NCBI GenBank assembly: GCA_016181725.1
Contig: JACOYT010000019.1
Span: 1 to 38,783, forward strand
DNA from: Candidatus Roizmanbacteria bacterium
Lineage (GTDB): Bacteria; Patescibacteriota; Microgenomatia; UBA1406; GWC2-37-13
Direction of reading: 5' to 3'
DNA length: 38,783 nt
In this document: positions 22,881 to 30,617 of the stretch, piece by piece
Layout: the number at the start of each line of letters is the position of its first letter
Position numbering within the stretch: the first letter of the stretch is position 1
Program-made: the position numbers and the translations under genes
The notes under the pieces: model-generated
The model's input: the letters and a program-made list of their open reading frames with translations, nothing else
Databases searched by the model: none
Told to the model about the DNA's origin: nothing

Positions 22881-23602
22881 ACAAGGGTAGGAATGTTCTT
22901 ATAACTGGAGCAACAGGAGAGATAGGATTTGCAGTAGTGGAGCATTTAGTGAAAGAAGGATACCGTCTGATTCTTTGTGATGTGAAAAATAATAAAAAAA
23001 GAGAGTTGAAGATCTTGAGAAAAAGATATCCAATCGAATTGCATGAATTTGACCTTCGAGACAACAAAATGACTTCGAAAGCGCTTAAATATATTGGAAG
23101 ACAATATCGGGCATTTTATGCGCTCGTTAACAATGCGGGGATATATCCTATTAAGAAAATCAACGAGTATGACCTGGCATTGTGGAATGAAGTAATTTCA
23201 GTGAATCTAACTGGTGCCTTTCTTTGTGTCCTATACCTACGACCTTACGTATCTCCTGGTGGGAGAATTGTAAACATTGCATCAACCGCAGCGCATCTAG
23301 GAAGTAGGGATCCAGGATACAGTGCATCAAAAGCCGGATTAGTTGGCCTTACTAAAGCGATTGCACGCAACCTATCACGTTTTGACATCAGGGTTAACGC
23401 TATTGCTCCAGGGCTAATTGATACGAAGATGTCGCAAGAAATGACTAAAGAAGATAGGAAAGGGCTAATTCAAAGCGCTCTTATTAAAAGAGCTGGAAGA
23501 CCGTCTGACGTTGCCTCTGTTGTGAGCTTTCTTCTATCCCCAGGCGCGGACTTTATCACCGGGGCGACTCTCGATGTGAATGGCGGAATTTATCTTCGTT
23601 AG
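22877..23602 (+). CDS. Short-chain dehydrogenase/reductase
   Basis: 241 residues, typical size. Cofactor motif NVLITGATGEIG at residues 6-17, then the NNAGIY motif, the catalytic Ser in IVNIASTAAHLG, the YSASK motif with Tyr and Lys, and RVNAIAPGLIDTKM. The end DFITGATLDVNGGIYL is also classical for this family. The Asp in ILCDVKN after the second strand suggests NAD(H) over NADP(H). It overlaps the kinase gene by 4 nt. It may oxidise or reduce the sugar or side chain of the pathway product; the substrate is unknown. Confidence 0.9.
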   Translation: MNKGRNVLITGATGEIGFAVVEHLVKEGYRLILCDVKNNKKRELKILRKRYPIELHEFDLRDNKMTSKALKYIGRQYRAFYALVNNAGIYPIKKINEYDLALWNEVISVNLTGAFLCVLYLRPYVSPGGRIVNIASTAAHLGSRDPGYSASKAGLVGLTKAIARNLSRFDIRVNAIAPGLIDTKMSQEMTKEDRKGLIQSALIKRAGRPSDVASVVSFLLSPGADFITGATLDVNGGIYLR

Positions 23603-23632
23603 CTAAGAAAGACAGATAGAAGCAAATCCACC

Positions 23633-23641
23633 TGCTATAAT
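23633..23641 (+). promoter_or_regulatory. Extended -10 of maf
   Basis: TGCTATAAT ends 7 nt before ATG 23649, in the 46-nt gap after the SDR gene. It gives maf its own transcript, again leaderless in type. Confidence 0.6.
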
Positions 23642-23648
23642 CTTCTCG

Positions 23649-24254
23649 ATGAAAAGGATCATTCTTGCCTCCGCTTCGCCCCGAAGGAAACAACTTTTAG
23701 AGCAGATCGGCGTTCCCTTTCAGATTGTAAGAAGTGATATTGAAGAAGAACATATCAAAAGTGAAGACAGTCATCATAAACTTGCCCAACGTCTTTCTTT
23801 GGGAAAAGCACGTGCTGTAGGAAAAACACACAAAAACGCTATTATTATTGCGGCCGATACGATTGTTGTGTTTCAGAAAAGAATTATTGGAAAGCCAAAA
23901 ACTGAAGCAAACGCAAGCAAGATATTAAAATTATTATGTGGGAAAACTCACAAGGTCATAACCGGTTTCACTATTATAGATTCTGAATCGAGAAAATCCG
24001 TCACAAAATCTGTCGAAACAAAGGTCAAGATGAAGGCGTTGACAGACGAGGAGATTAAATCATACGTAAAAACTAAAGAGCCGTTGGATAAGGCAGGAGG
24101 GTATGGGATACAAGAGAAAGGCGCGATGCTGATCGAGAGCATAAAAGGGGATTATTTCAATGTCGTTGGCCTCCCTCTTGCCGCCCTTTCAGAAGAACTA
24201 AAAAAATTTGGGATAAGGCCGTTTACCCAAACGCTCTCTGGGCGAGCTTTTTGA
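23649..24254 (+). CDS. maf: Maf-family nucleoside triphosphate pyrophosphatase
   Basis: 201 residues. Maf proteins hydrolyse canonical or modified NTPs to NMPs. The signature IILASASPRRKQLLEQIGVPF is at residues 4-24; IIIAADTIVVFQKRIIGKPK carries the active-site Asp; LCGKTHKVITGFTI and DKAGGYGIQEKGAMLIESIKGDYFNVVGLPL complete the family pattern. Subfamily (dTTP/UTP type versus m7G type) is not decided. The 3' end overlaps the convergent regulator gene by 32 nt. In this setting it could clear modified nucleotides made by the upstream enzymes (inference). Confidence 0.92.
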   Translation: MKRIILASASPRRKQLLEQIGVPFQIVRSDIEEEHIKSEDSHHKLAQRLSLGKARAVGKTHKNAIIIAADTIVVFQKRIIGKPKTEANASKILKLLCGKTHKVITGFTIIDSESRKSVTKSVETKVKMKALTDEEIKSYVKTKEPLDKAGGYGIQEKGAMLIESIKGDYFNVVGLPLAALSEELKKFGIRPFTQTLSGRAF

Positions 24255-25398
24255 TGTTTTTGTAATGCCGTACGTAATTCTCCTCTTTTGCAATCTGCAA
24301 AGCCTTTTCTACTCTTACCTTCAGATCAGATTTATCTTTTGTCTTAAGCGCCAAAGACATCTCCAAGTCACTTCTGGTTTCCGAGACCTCATGGATGCGC
24401 CTCCCCTCAAGTGTAACTTTGAAATGGTTAAACGCCATTTCTTTAATCTTGAAAGGATCTGATGTCTGAAATATTGCAGCGCCTTCAGCAATAGCGTTGT
24501 ATAAGTTAATCCCGTTTAAGAAGTAGGTGTCGGCTGGAATTTTGGGGAGATGATCAAGAGCCGTTTTTTTGATTCGGAGAAAATCTTCCTTATCCCGAAG
24601 ATAGATCGTGCTTGTTGCAAGGGTCCTTAATGCGAAAAGCTTCTCCGCATTGTTGTCCGGAAGGACTTGATATGCTCTCTTTGCGCGGTTTATAGAATGC
24701 AGGTATAAAGACTTGAATCTTGAACTTGATGAATAATTGCCCGAAACATAATACGCGTAGGCAAGGAGGATATTCCCTGAGGCCTCATATCGAGGATTTT
24801 TTATTTGTTTGCTGATCTCAAAAAGGCGTCTGACTATCCCCATGACTTCATTCACAACCGTCTGTGGGAGCCATACGCCGCCTAAGGCATTCCCTTTTAA
24901 AACCAATGCCATGCCTAATTGATCCAACATCTTATTCCTGAAGTTTTCCTTTTTGACGCAGCGTACAAGTTTTTCTATATACGCCTCTATGATTTCCGCA
25001 ATACTTCTTTGATCGTCGTTTTTACCTTCCGATCGATAATCGCGGGCTTTTTTAAGGAGAGAGTCAAAAAGATCAAGGACGCCGTAGTCTAATTGGTGGA
25101 ATGGCGGGAGCGAGATTCCGTAGCGTTCAATATTATCAAGATACAAAGCATACTCAAGATGCTCCCTCTCCTTTTTTTCCAACTGAAGGACGGTGCAAAA
25201 GGCGTCAAACTGCTGGGGTGTGAAGAGACGATAACCGGAAACAACGCGAGAGAGAATGCTTGCATCGATCCCTCGATAACCCATAACCCCCCACATCTCC
25301 AATGCAAGCTGATTGAGCGAATACAGGTCCTTGAAGAGGAGTTTATTCCCCAACCGTACGTAGAATTTTTTAAGAGCTTCTTTAAGGTGGGCGCCCAT
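24223..25398 (-). CDS. Paralogous regulator 2: HTH N-terminus plus helical-repeat region
   Basis: 391 residues, collinear with the 19235-20404 protein and about 60% identical by eye, including RGIDASILSRVVSGYRLFTP in the helix-turn-helix region and EGRRIHEVSETRSDLEMSLALKTKDKSDL near the end. The two genes lie in the same orientation on either side of the five-gene operon. A TATAAT (25418-25413) is 14 nt before ATG 25398 and a TTGACA-N4-TGGCAA site lies 42 bp upstream. I infer that both proteins recognise the same kind of site and may respond to different signals. Confidence 0.75.
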   Translation of the reverse strand: MGAHLKEALKKFYVRLGNKLLFKDLYSLNQLALEMWGVMGYRGIDASILSRVVSGYRLFTPQQFDAFCTVLQLEKKEREHLEYALYLDNIERYGISLPPFHQLDYGVLDLFDSLLKKARDYRSEGKNDDQRSIAEIIEAYIEKLVRCVKKENFRNKMLDQLGMALVLKGNALGGVWLPQTVVNEVMGIVRRLFEISKQIKNPRYEASGNILLAYAYYVSGNYSSSSRFKSLYLHSINRAKRAYQVLPDNNAEKLFALRTLATSTIYLRDKEDFLRIKKTALDHLPKIPADTYFLNGINLYNAIAEGAAIFQTSDPFKIKEMAFNHFKVTLEGRRIHEVSETRSDLEMSLALKTKDKSDLKVRVEKALQIAKEENYVRHYKNIKKLAQRAFG

Positions 25399-25412
25399 AT
25401 GTCCGGCTCCCT

Positions 25413-25455
25413 ATTATACAGGATTAATTTTAAAAAGTATTGACAACGGTGGCAA
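25413..25455. promoter_or_regulatory. Promoter and operator-like site of regulator 2
   Basis: Minus-strand TATAAT (25418-25413) and an imperfect 6-4-6 repeat TTGACA-ACGG-TGGCAA at 25440-25455, the counterpart of the site at 20432-20447. Confidence 0.5.
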
Positions 25456-25518
25456 TGATTTGCATAGGTAGCTGTACTGTAATACGCGCTGTGGCAATAG
25501 GCTTACCTTAAGCAACCT

Positions 25519-25737
25519 ATGCGGGGAAACTTTATTTATAAAAGGCTTGGAGATCGGATTGTTTCGGAGCGAAAAAGAAAGCAGCTTTCGCAGGAGCAGT
25601 TGTCGATTTTATCTCGGGTTGAGCGGACGTATCTTTCACGGATCGAGAAGGGGAGGGCGAATCCTTCGGTGAGGGTGCTGGGGAAACTCTCGCGCGTCTT
25701 AAACACCAAGATCTATCAGCTTCTTGAGAACCTATAG
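25519..25737 (+). CDS. Small XRE-family DNA-binding protein
   Basis: 72 residues and almost entirely one helix-turn-helix: LGDRIVSERKRKQLSQEQLSILSRVERTYLSRIEKGRANPSVRVLGKLSRVL. It should bind DNA as a dimer. It lies 36 nt before the BrnT-like gene on the same strand, but that gene has its own promoter. No clear -10 box close to ATG 25519. It may regulate itself, the regulator 2 gene or the toxin-antitoxin pair; the sequence does not decide. Confidence 0.88.
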   Translation: MRGNFIYKRLGDRIVSERKRKQLSQEQLSILSRVERTYLSRIEKGRANPSVRVLGKLSRVLNTKIYQLLENL

Positions 25738-25740
25738 CGC

Positions 25741-25769
25741 TTGACAGATGTAAGACATTGTAATACAAT
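25741..25769 (+). promoter_or_regulatory. Promoter of the BrnT/BrnA pair
   Basis: TTGACA (25741-25746), 17-nt spacer, TACAAT (25764-25769), only 3 nt before ATG 25773. An alternative -10, TAATAC (25761-25766), is 6 nt before the ATG. Either way there is no room for a leader. Confidence 0.65.
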
Positions 25770-25772
25770 TCT

Positions 25773-26063
25773 ATGAGAGAGGTAAAGATCGACAAGGAAA
25801 ATCTCATTTGGGACGAATGGAATGTAAAGCATATTCGAAAACACAACATTGTGCCATATGAAATTGAGGAGTTATTGAAGAACGATTATGTTGCGAGAAA
25901 GACACATAAAGATAGGATAATGATCACTGGAAGAAGCGGGAAGCGTATACTGAGTGTAATTTTGGAACAAGAAGAGAAAGGTTATTATGTAGTTACAGCG
26001 CGAGATGCAGGCCGCAGAGAAAGGAGGGCGTATCGAGATGAGAAGACTAAAAAAACTACCTAA
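25773..26063 (+). CDS. brnT: BrnT-type (DUF497) toxin
   Basis: 96 residues. The family opening LIWDEWNVKHIRKHNIVPYEIEELL (compare WD..N..H..KH.V) is near residues 11-35, followed by DRIMITGRSGKRILSVILEQEEKGYYVVTARDAGRRERRAYRDEK, which matches BrnT's RelE-like core with the catalytic-type Arg and the closing ARxAxxxERRxY. BrnT is a ribonuclease that stops translation. The toxin gene comes first, as usual for this family, and overlaps the antitoxin by 26 nt. Confidence 0.82.
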   Translation: MREVKIDKENLIWDEWNVKHIRKHNIVPYEIEELLKNDYVARKTHKDRIMITGRSGKRILSVILEQEEKGYYVVTARDAGRRERRAYRDEKTKKTT

Positions 26064-26328
26064 AAAATTCCCTGAATTCAAAAGTTACGAAGAAGAGGCA
26101 GAATTTTGGGATACACACGATCTTTCGGATATCATAAAATACGGAGAACCGGTGGAGATAAAGTTTACAAATAAACCAAAGAGTGAGGACTCAATCACAA
26201 TACGAGTTCAGCAAGATTTGACGGAATCAATGGAGAAAATTGCAAGAGATAAAGGTCTTTCGGTTTCCACTCTTGCGAGAAAGTGGTTTATCGAGAAGCT
26301 TCGCGAGCATGCAAAACGCCCCCGCTAA
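26038..26328 (+). CDS. BrnA/CopG-type antitoxin
   Basis: 96 residues from ATG 26038, which has a Shine-Dalgarno (GGAGGG, about 9 nt upstream). The longer frame from 26005 is not needed. FPEFKSYEEEAEFWDTHDLSDI near residues 8-29 is the segment found in BrnA and CopG-like antitoxins; DSITIRVQQDLTESMEKIARDKGLSVSTLARKWFIEKL is a ribbon-helix-helix domain. It should bind the toxin and repress the shared promoter. It converges on dnaB with a 12-nt gap. Confidence 0.82.
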   Translation: MRRLKKLPKKFPEFKSYEEEAEFWDTHDLSDIIKYGEPVEIKFTNKPKSEDSITIRVQQDLTESMEKIARDKGLSVSTLARKWFIEKLREHAKRPR

Positions 26329-26340
26329 GCGAGCTGCTCA

Positions 26341-27678
26341 CTACGTCTTCTCCACGCCGTAGAAGCGGACGCGGTCGCCACGGAAGATGAGGTCAAGCTC
26401 TCCTGTCGGCCCATTTCTATGTTTTGCGATATAGACCTTCACCAAGCGCTTGCTTTGCTCAAGCAGATCCTCTGATTCCTCCTCGTGATATAAAAAGCAG
26501 ACGACATCCGCATCCTGTTCTATTGCGCCACTTTCCCGAAGATCCGCAAGCTGTGGCCTTTTTGAGCCTCTTTGCTCAACTGCGCGCGAAAGTTGGGAAA
26601 CAGCAAGAACAGGAATCTTAAGTTCGCGCGCAAGATTTTTCAATCCTTGAGAAACATAGGAAACCTCCTGCACCCGCGACTCAAAACGCCTGCCCGAATC
26701 CGCAAGCTGAAGATAATCAACAATGAGAAGCTTTAAATCTTTTTCGACCTTGAGTTTGCGCGCCTTGGTTCGCATCTCAAGAATCGAGATCCCCGGCGTA
26801 TCATCGATATAGAGCGGGGCTTCAGAAAGCTCTCCCATCGTCTCGGTCAGGCGCTTGTAATCATCATCGGAGAGTCTTCCGGTCTTCAGTCTCCACGAAT
26901 CGATATCTGCGTGGCTCACTAAGAGACGATCAACAAGCTCTTCCTTACTCATCTCCAAGGAAAAAAATCCAACCGGAGCATGTTCTTTCTCGGCAACGTA
27001 GAGCGCGATATTTAAGGCGAGACTTGTCTTTCCAAGGCCGGGGCGGGACGCAAGGATGAGGAGATTTGAGGCCTGCATGCCGGCAAGTTTATTGTCGAGA
27101 TCAGCAAAACCGGTTGCTACCCCTCGGAGTCTTGCCCCCCGCTTTATAAACTCCTCGAGTCTTTCAAAACTTTCGGCAAGCGCTTCCTTAAGCTCAATAA
27201 ATGCGCCGCGCTGGTGTTCCTGCGAAAGAGAAAAGATCTCGGTCTCTGCCTGATCAAGGAGCTTCCGAACATCCGACTTTTCATCAAAGGAAAGTTCCGC
27301 TGTTTTGGAGGAAAGCTCAATAAGCTTTCGTTTGGTGTAGTGGTCTTTTACGATGTGGGCATAGTGCTCGGCATACGCTGAGGTTGGGACGGTATTTATG
27401 AGGTCCGATAGATACGCTGCGCCCCCAATTTTTTTTAATGCGCCGTCTTTCTTGAGTTCGTTCTGAAGCGTCACCACATCAACTGGTTTCTGCTTTTCAA
27501 ATAAAGAGATCATTGCGGAGAAGATACTCTGATGCTCTGGGAGGTAAAAATATACTGGTTTCAAAGCCTCAATCACAATATGGATGACTGAAGGATCAAT
27601 CAAAACCGCGCCAAGCACCGATTTCTCAGCTTGGATGTCGTGGGGAGGAACTTTGAGGGCGTCAGATGCGGTAGCCAT
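26341..27678 (-). CDS. dnaB: Replicative DNA helicase
   Basis: 445 residues, usual length. DnaB unwinds DNA at the replication fork as a hexamer. The N-terminal domain begins PPHDIQAEKSVLGAVLIDPS. The RecA-like core has the P-loop LASRPGLGKTSLALNIALYVA near residue 210 (Walker A GLGKTS), FFSLEMSKEELVDRLL, LLIVDYLQLADSG (Walker B), VPVLAVSQLSRAVEQR-type sequence here as VLAVSQLSRAVEQRGSKRPQ, DLRESGAIEQDADVV and the closing IAKHRNGPTGELDLIF. No intein or insertion. No clear -10 box within 12 nt of the ATG. No replication origin seen nearby. Confidence 0.96.
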   Translation of the reverse strand: MATASDALKVPPHDIQAEKSVLGAVLIDPSVIHIVIEALKPVYFYLPEHQSIFSAMISLFEKQKPVDVVTLQNELKKDGALKKIGGAAYLSDLINTVPTSAYAEHYAHIVKDHYTKRKLIELSSKTAELSFDEKSDVRKLLDQAETEIFSLSQEHQRGAFIELKEALAESFERLEEFIKRGARLRGVATGFADLDNKLAGMQASNLLILASRPGLGKTSLALNIALYVAEKEHAPVGFFSLEMSKEELVDRLLVSHADIDSWRLKTGRLSDDDYKRLTETMGELSEAPLYIDDTPGISILEMRTKARKLKVEKDLKLLIVDYLQLADSGRRFESRVQEVSYVSQGLKNLARELKIPVLAVSQLSRAVEQRGSKRPQLADLRESGAIEQDADVVCFLYHEEESEDLLEQSKRLVKVYIAKHRNGPTGELDLIFRGDRVRFYGVEKT

Positions 27679-27719
27679 AAAAGCTAAAAACTAATATGGA
27701 AAATGTAATAACAACAACT

Positions 27720-27825
27720 TAAAAGTAAAAAGTTTTACGTTTTGCACTGTCCTTCGATTTCACTCAGGATCTTTCTGGATCTTGAGCTTGTCGAAAGATG
27801 GTTTTGCGTTTTGCGCTTTACCCTT
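27720..27825. repeat. Dispersed repeat block upstream of dnaB
   Basis: Contains AAAAGTTTTACGTTTTGCAC, TCGATTTCACTCAGGATC, TTCTGGATCTTGAGCTTG followed by TCGAAAG, and GTTTTGCGTTTTGCGCTTTA. The CTTTCGACAAGCTCAAGATC word (read on the minus strand) is a known type of dispersed repeat and has a possible coding relative at about 860-890. No gene seen. Confidence 0.6.
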
Positions 27826-27829
27826 TGAG

Positions 27830-28486
27830 CTAGTTGCTCATCTTCAGGACCACTACTTTCGTCTCTGCATCGGCAAGATCTTCTTTCTTGACTTGCAGTT
27901 GGTCAACCGGTTCAGCCGATTCGGCTCCGTATTTTTTCAAAAAATCAGTAAGCGGCGCAAGGCGCTCAAATACTTTCGGATTAAGCTTCTCATGGTTGTA
28001 GTGCATGGGGATAACGATTGAGGGTTCGAGGTGTTTGATCGCCTCCAAAGCGCCGTTTGCATCGATTGTGTAGAAGCCGCCAACCGGGATAAGCAAGATG
28101 TCGACTTCTCCAATCTCATCAACAAGCTCATCATCCGGCACAACTCCCATATCGCCACAGTGTAGTACAGAAACTCCCTCTGCCTCGATCTTATAGAGAA
28201 TGTTTTCGCCGCGGCTTTTGCCGTTTTCCGTATCATGGTAGCTTTTGAATCCGAAGACCCGCACCGCGTTCTTCTCATACTCACCGGGCCAGTCCAAGAC
28301 TAAAGGGGCGCCGGAGACAAGGTGGACGCGGTCATGGTCTTGGTGATGGTGGGATACGGTGACGATGTCTGCTTCAACCTTTGGAAATTTCATGCCAGTC
28401 ATTTGGGGGTCATAGGGGTCGGTAACTACTTTTGCGTCTTTTGTTCGTATGAAAAACGAAGCGTGTCCTAAATATTTGATCGTCAT
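27830..28486 (-). CDS. Metallo-beta-lactamase-fold hydrolase (UlaG-like)
   Basis: 218 residues from ATG 28486 (MTIKYLGHASFFIRT); the TTG three codons earlier is unlikely. Metal motif TVSHHHQDHDRV near residues 44-55, then LVLDWPGEYE, SVLHCGDMG with a further ligand, DILLIPVGGFYTIDANGA, and VIPMHYNH near the end. These match the UlaG/L-ascorbate lactonase-like branch, which includes many proteins of unknown substrate in Patescibacteria. Cytosolic. A TATTCT lies 11 nt upstream. Repeats fill the gap to the ABC exporter gene. Confidence 0.88.
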   Translation of the reverse strand: MTIKYLGHASFFIRTKDAKVVTDPYDPQMTGMKFPKVEADIVTVSHHHQDHDRVHLVSGAPLVLDWPGEYEKNAVRVFGFKSYHDTENGKSRGENILYKIEAEGVSVLHCGDMGVVPDDELVDEIGEVDILLIPVGGFYTIDANGALEAIKHLEPSIVIPMHYNHEKLNPKVFERLAPLTDFLKKYGAESAEPVDQLQVKKEDLADAETKVVVLKMSN

Positions 28487-28540
28487 AGGGAGCAATCAGA
28501 ATAGCAGAAAAAAACCCAATTTTCAACACAGAAGCAGCTC

Positions 28541-28560
28541 GTACCACCTCCGAAGTGGAA
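28541..28560. repeat. Class B palindrome, degenerate
   Basis: TACCACCTC-C-GAAGTGGAA, with two mismatches from the family. It lies downstream of the ABC exporter gene on the minus strand. Confidence 0.45.
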
Positions 28561-28613
28561 CAGACTATCCCAACGGCCTAATGAAGGTATCCGAGCGATT
28601 CTGGGGCAATATG

Positions 28614-28636
28614 AGTTACGCCGACGCGGTGTAATT
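28614..28636. terminator. Class A palindrome, slightly degenerate
   Basis: TTACGCCG and CGGTGTAA around ACG, one G-T pair in the stem. It starts 12 nt from the ABC exporter stop, in terminator position. Confidence 0.5.
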
Positions 28637-28647
28637 TCTCATAAAAA

Positions 28648-30405
28648 CTATTCGTCGAGGATGAAGCCGCTGACCTGATGATCCCAAAGATTTTTGAAAA
28701 AACCTTTGATTTTTTTAAGCAGGTCCTCTGGTCTCCCATCCTCCACGATCTTCCCTTCTTCAATCACGACTATTCGACTCATCTCTTTTAATGTGGAAAG
28801 TCTGTGGGCTATTGCAATTACCGTTCTTCCGCGCATTAAGACCGCGAGCGATTCTTGAATCGCCTTCTCACTTTCACTGTCTAAACTACTGGTCGCCTCA
28901 TCCAGCACAAGGATCGGTGAATCCTTAAGGAACGCACGGGCTATTGCGATGCGCTGTCTTTGTCCACCCGACAATTTCACACCTCGTTCTCCTACCACCG
29001 TACCGTATCCCCTTTTAAGTCTCCTTATAAATTTATCTGCCTGGGCTTTCTTAGCAGCGTCAACGACTTCTTCTTTAGTTGCATCGGGTTTACTATAGCG
29101 AATATTGTCAAAAATGCTTCTGTGAAAAAGACTGGTGTCTTGCGGGACAAATGCGATTGCGCGCCGTAAAGTATCAAGAGTTACCTTGTGAATATTCTGT
29201 CCATCAATCTTAATTGCTCCACCCTGCACATCAAAATGCCGAAGTAGCAAGGAGACTAACGTCGTTTTTCCAGCTCCGCTTCTTCCAACAAGACCCGCCT
29301 TCTCACCGCCCGGGATGTTCAAAGAAAAATTTTCAAAGATGTTTTGATTGTCGTATTTGAAATCAATCGATTCAAAAGAGATTTTTCCTTTCGTTGCTCT
29401 AAGTTCTTTTGCTTTCGGATCATCTACGACGATATGTTTGTGAAGAATCTCATCCAGTCCCTCCTGCGCCTCACCATAATCCTGAGATGATCGAGACATT
29501 TCCGAGCCGATAAAGAAAAACGAACTGGACAACTCTCCAACTATGGCGACCACCATTACAACTACTCCGATGGTAATAATTTTTTGCTGGAGCAAATAGA
29601 TCGCAGTCCCGATCATAAAAAACATAAAAAGCGCAATTAAAATTCCATTCATCACCAGAACCCATTCAAAATAAAGCCAATTTCTTAATCCTGCCTTATG
29701 TTGTTTTTTAACAAATCTTTCGATGTAACCATGCTCTCCTCCGATATATGCGTATTCATGTACGAGAGATATGTTGGAAAGTGAGTCTACTATCCTTCCT
29801 TTCAAAGTAGAAAGTGACTCCGCAAATTCATAAGAATACGGACGTAGTTTATTCACAAGATAGGCGTTTGCACCAAGAAAAACAACTGCCCAAATTGCAA
29901 TGATTATACCCAGTCTCCAATCGCTCACGCCCGTGAAAATAATATAAACAATCAACGTGAAGAATAATGGCAAAAATCTCCAGAGCGCCCGCTGAAAAAG
30001 ATTCACAAATCCATTGACTGCATTGGAAATTTTATTGGTAAGCGATCCTGCAAAACGATTGTTAAAATATTCCTTGCTGTGTTGCGAGAGGTATTCGTAC
30101 AAAGTCTGATAAGCTGTGGATTGGGCCCCCATCATCCACCGCATTCCGGTAAATCCACTCGCTCTCCAAATTGTCTGACCGATAACATATATCAAAGGAT
30201 AGGCGATCGCCCACTTCCACACCTCATCTATCTTTACAGGTTGAGTTGCAATAGCGTCGGTAAGATTTTTCAATACAAGAACAAAAAACCGATCACTGAT
30301 TGAAGCTATAAATACCGCCACCAATGCAGCAATTACCCATTTTTTATGTGGCTTGGATGCAAAAATCCCGAACCGAATTGGTGACTTTGGAATATCTCCA
30401 GACAT
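28648..30405 (-). CDS. ABC exporter, fused permease and ATPase
   Basis: 585 residues. Six membrane helices over the first ~320 residues (WVIAALVAVFIASISDRFF, FLPLFFTLIVYIIFTGV, GIIIAIWAVVFLGANAYLV, GILIALFMFFMIGTAIYLL, ITIGVVVMVVAIVGEL). The ATPase has Walker A AGLVGRSGAGKTTLVSLLLR, the Q-loop (IAFVPQDTSLF), the signature LSGGQRQRIAIARAFL, Walker B PILVLDEATSSLDSE and the switch His (AIAHRLS). It should work as a dimer exporting a lipid, peptide or drug-like molecule. A minus-strand TATAAT at 30467-30462 gives a leader of about 49 nt, with the palindrome CTTGCGCAAG inside it. Confidence 0.95.
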   Translation of the reverse strand: MSGDIPKSPIRFGIFASKPHKKWVIAALVAVFIASISDRFFVLVLKNLTDAIATQPVKIDEVWKWAIAYPLIYVIGQTIWRASGFTGMRWMMGAQSTAYQTLYEYLSQHSKEYFNNRFAGSLTNKISNAVNGFVNLFQRALWRFLPLFFTLIVYIIFTGVSDWRLGIIIAIWAVVFLGANAYLVNKLRPYSYEFAESLSTLKGRIVDSLSNISLVHEYAYIGGEHGYIERFVKKQHKAGLRNWLYFEWVLVMNGILIALFMFFMIGTAIYLLQQKIITIGVVVMVVAIVGELSSSFFFIGSEMSRSSQDYGEAQEGLDEILHKHIVVDDPKAKELRATKGKISFESIDFKYDNQNIFENFSLNIPGGEKAGLVGRSGAGKTTLVSLLLRHFDVQGGAIKIDGQNIHKVTLDTLRRAIAFVPQDTSLFHRSIFDNIRYSKPDATKEEVVDAAKKAQADKFIRRLKRGYGTVVGERGVKLSGGQRQRIAIARAFLKDSPILVLDEATSSLDSESEKAIQESLAVLMRGRTVIAIAHRLSTLKEMSRIVVIEEGKIVEDGRPEDLLKKIKGFFKNLWDHQVSGFILDE

Positions 30406-30461
30406 ATCTTAAGTCTAACTTGCGCAAGAGGAAGAGTGAGAACTCTCCATTGCAGACTCTT

Positions 30462-30467
30462 ATTATA
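30462..30467 (-). promoter_or_regulatory. -10 box of the ABC exporter gene
   Basis: TATAAT on the minus strand, 56 nt before the ATG at 30405. No good -35. The leader holds the 10-bp palindrome CTTGCGCAAG at 30418-30427, which could be a regulator site or a small hairpin. Confidence 0.45.
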
Positions 30468-30492
30468 CTCTAATGAGAATTTCGCCATGGTA

Positions 30493-30517
30493 AAATCACA
30501 CCGCGTCGGTGTGATTT
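30493..30517. terminator. Class A palindrome, perfect 11-bp arms
   Basis: AAATCACACCG and its complement around CGT. On the minus strand it lies after tRNA-His and before the exporter promoter, so it may end the tRNA transcript. Confidence 0.6.
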
Positions 30518-30617
30518 GTGTAATTTTGAATTGGTTGGAAGGAGCAAATTTTTTTGGGAGTAATCAACGGGACTCCTCGTCAGACCTTAGGCTCGGAGGA
30601 ACCGCGTTCGACGCGGG

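Noticed and set aside
15272-25398. Integrated phage or transposon as the origin of the AT-rich island
   Set aside because: No integrase, transposase, capsid or terminal repeat is visible; the only long direct repeat is the pair of regulator genes.
30560-30617. Second tRNA or small RNA next to tRNA-His
   Set aside because: The GC-rich piece forms only a 6-bp hairpin (CCGCGT-CGA-ACGCGG); no cloverleaf or known RNA motif could be built.
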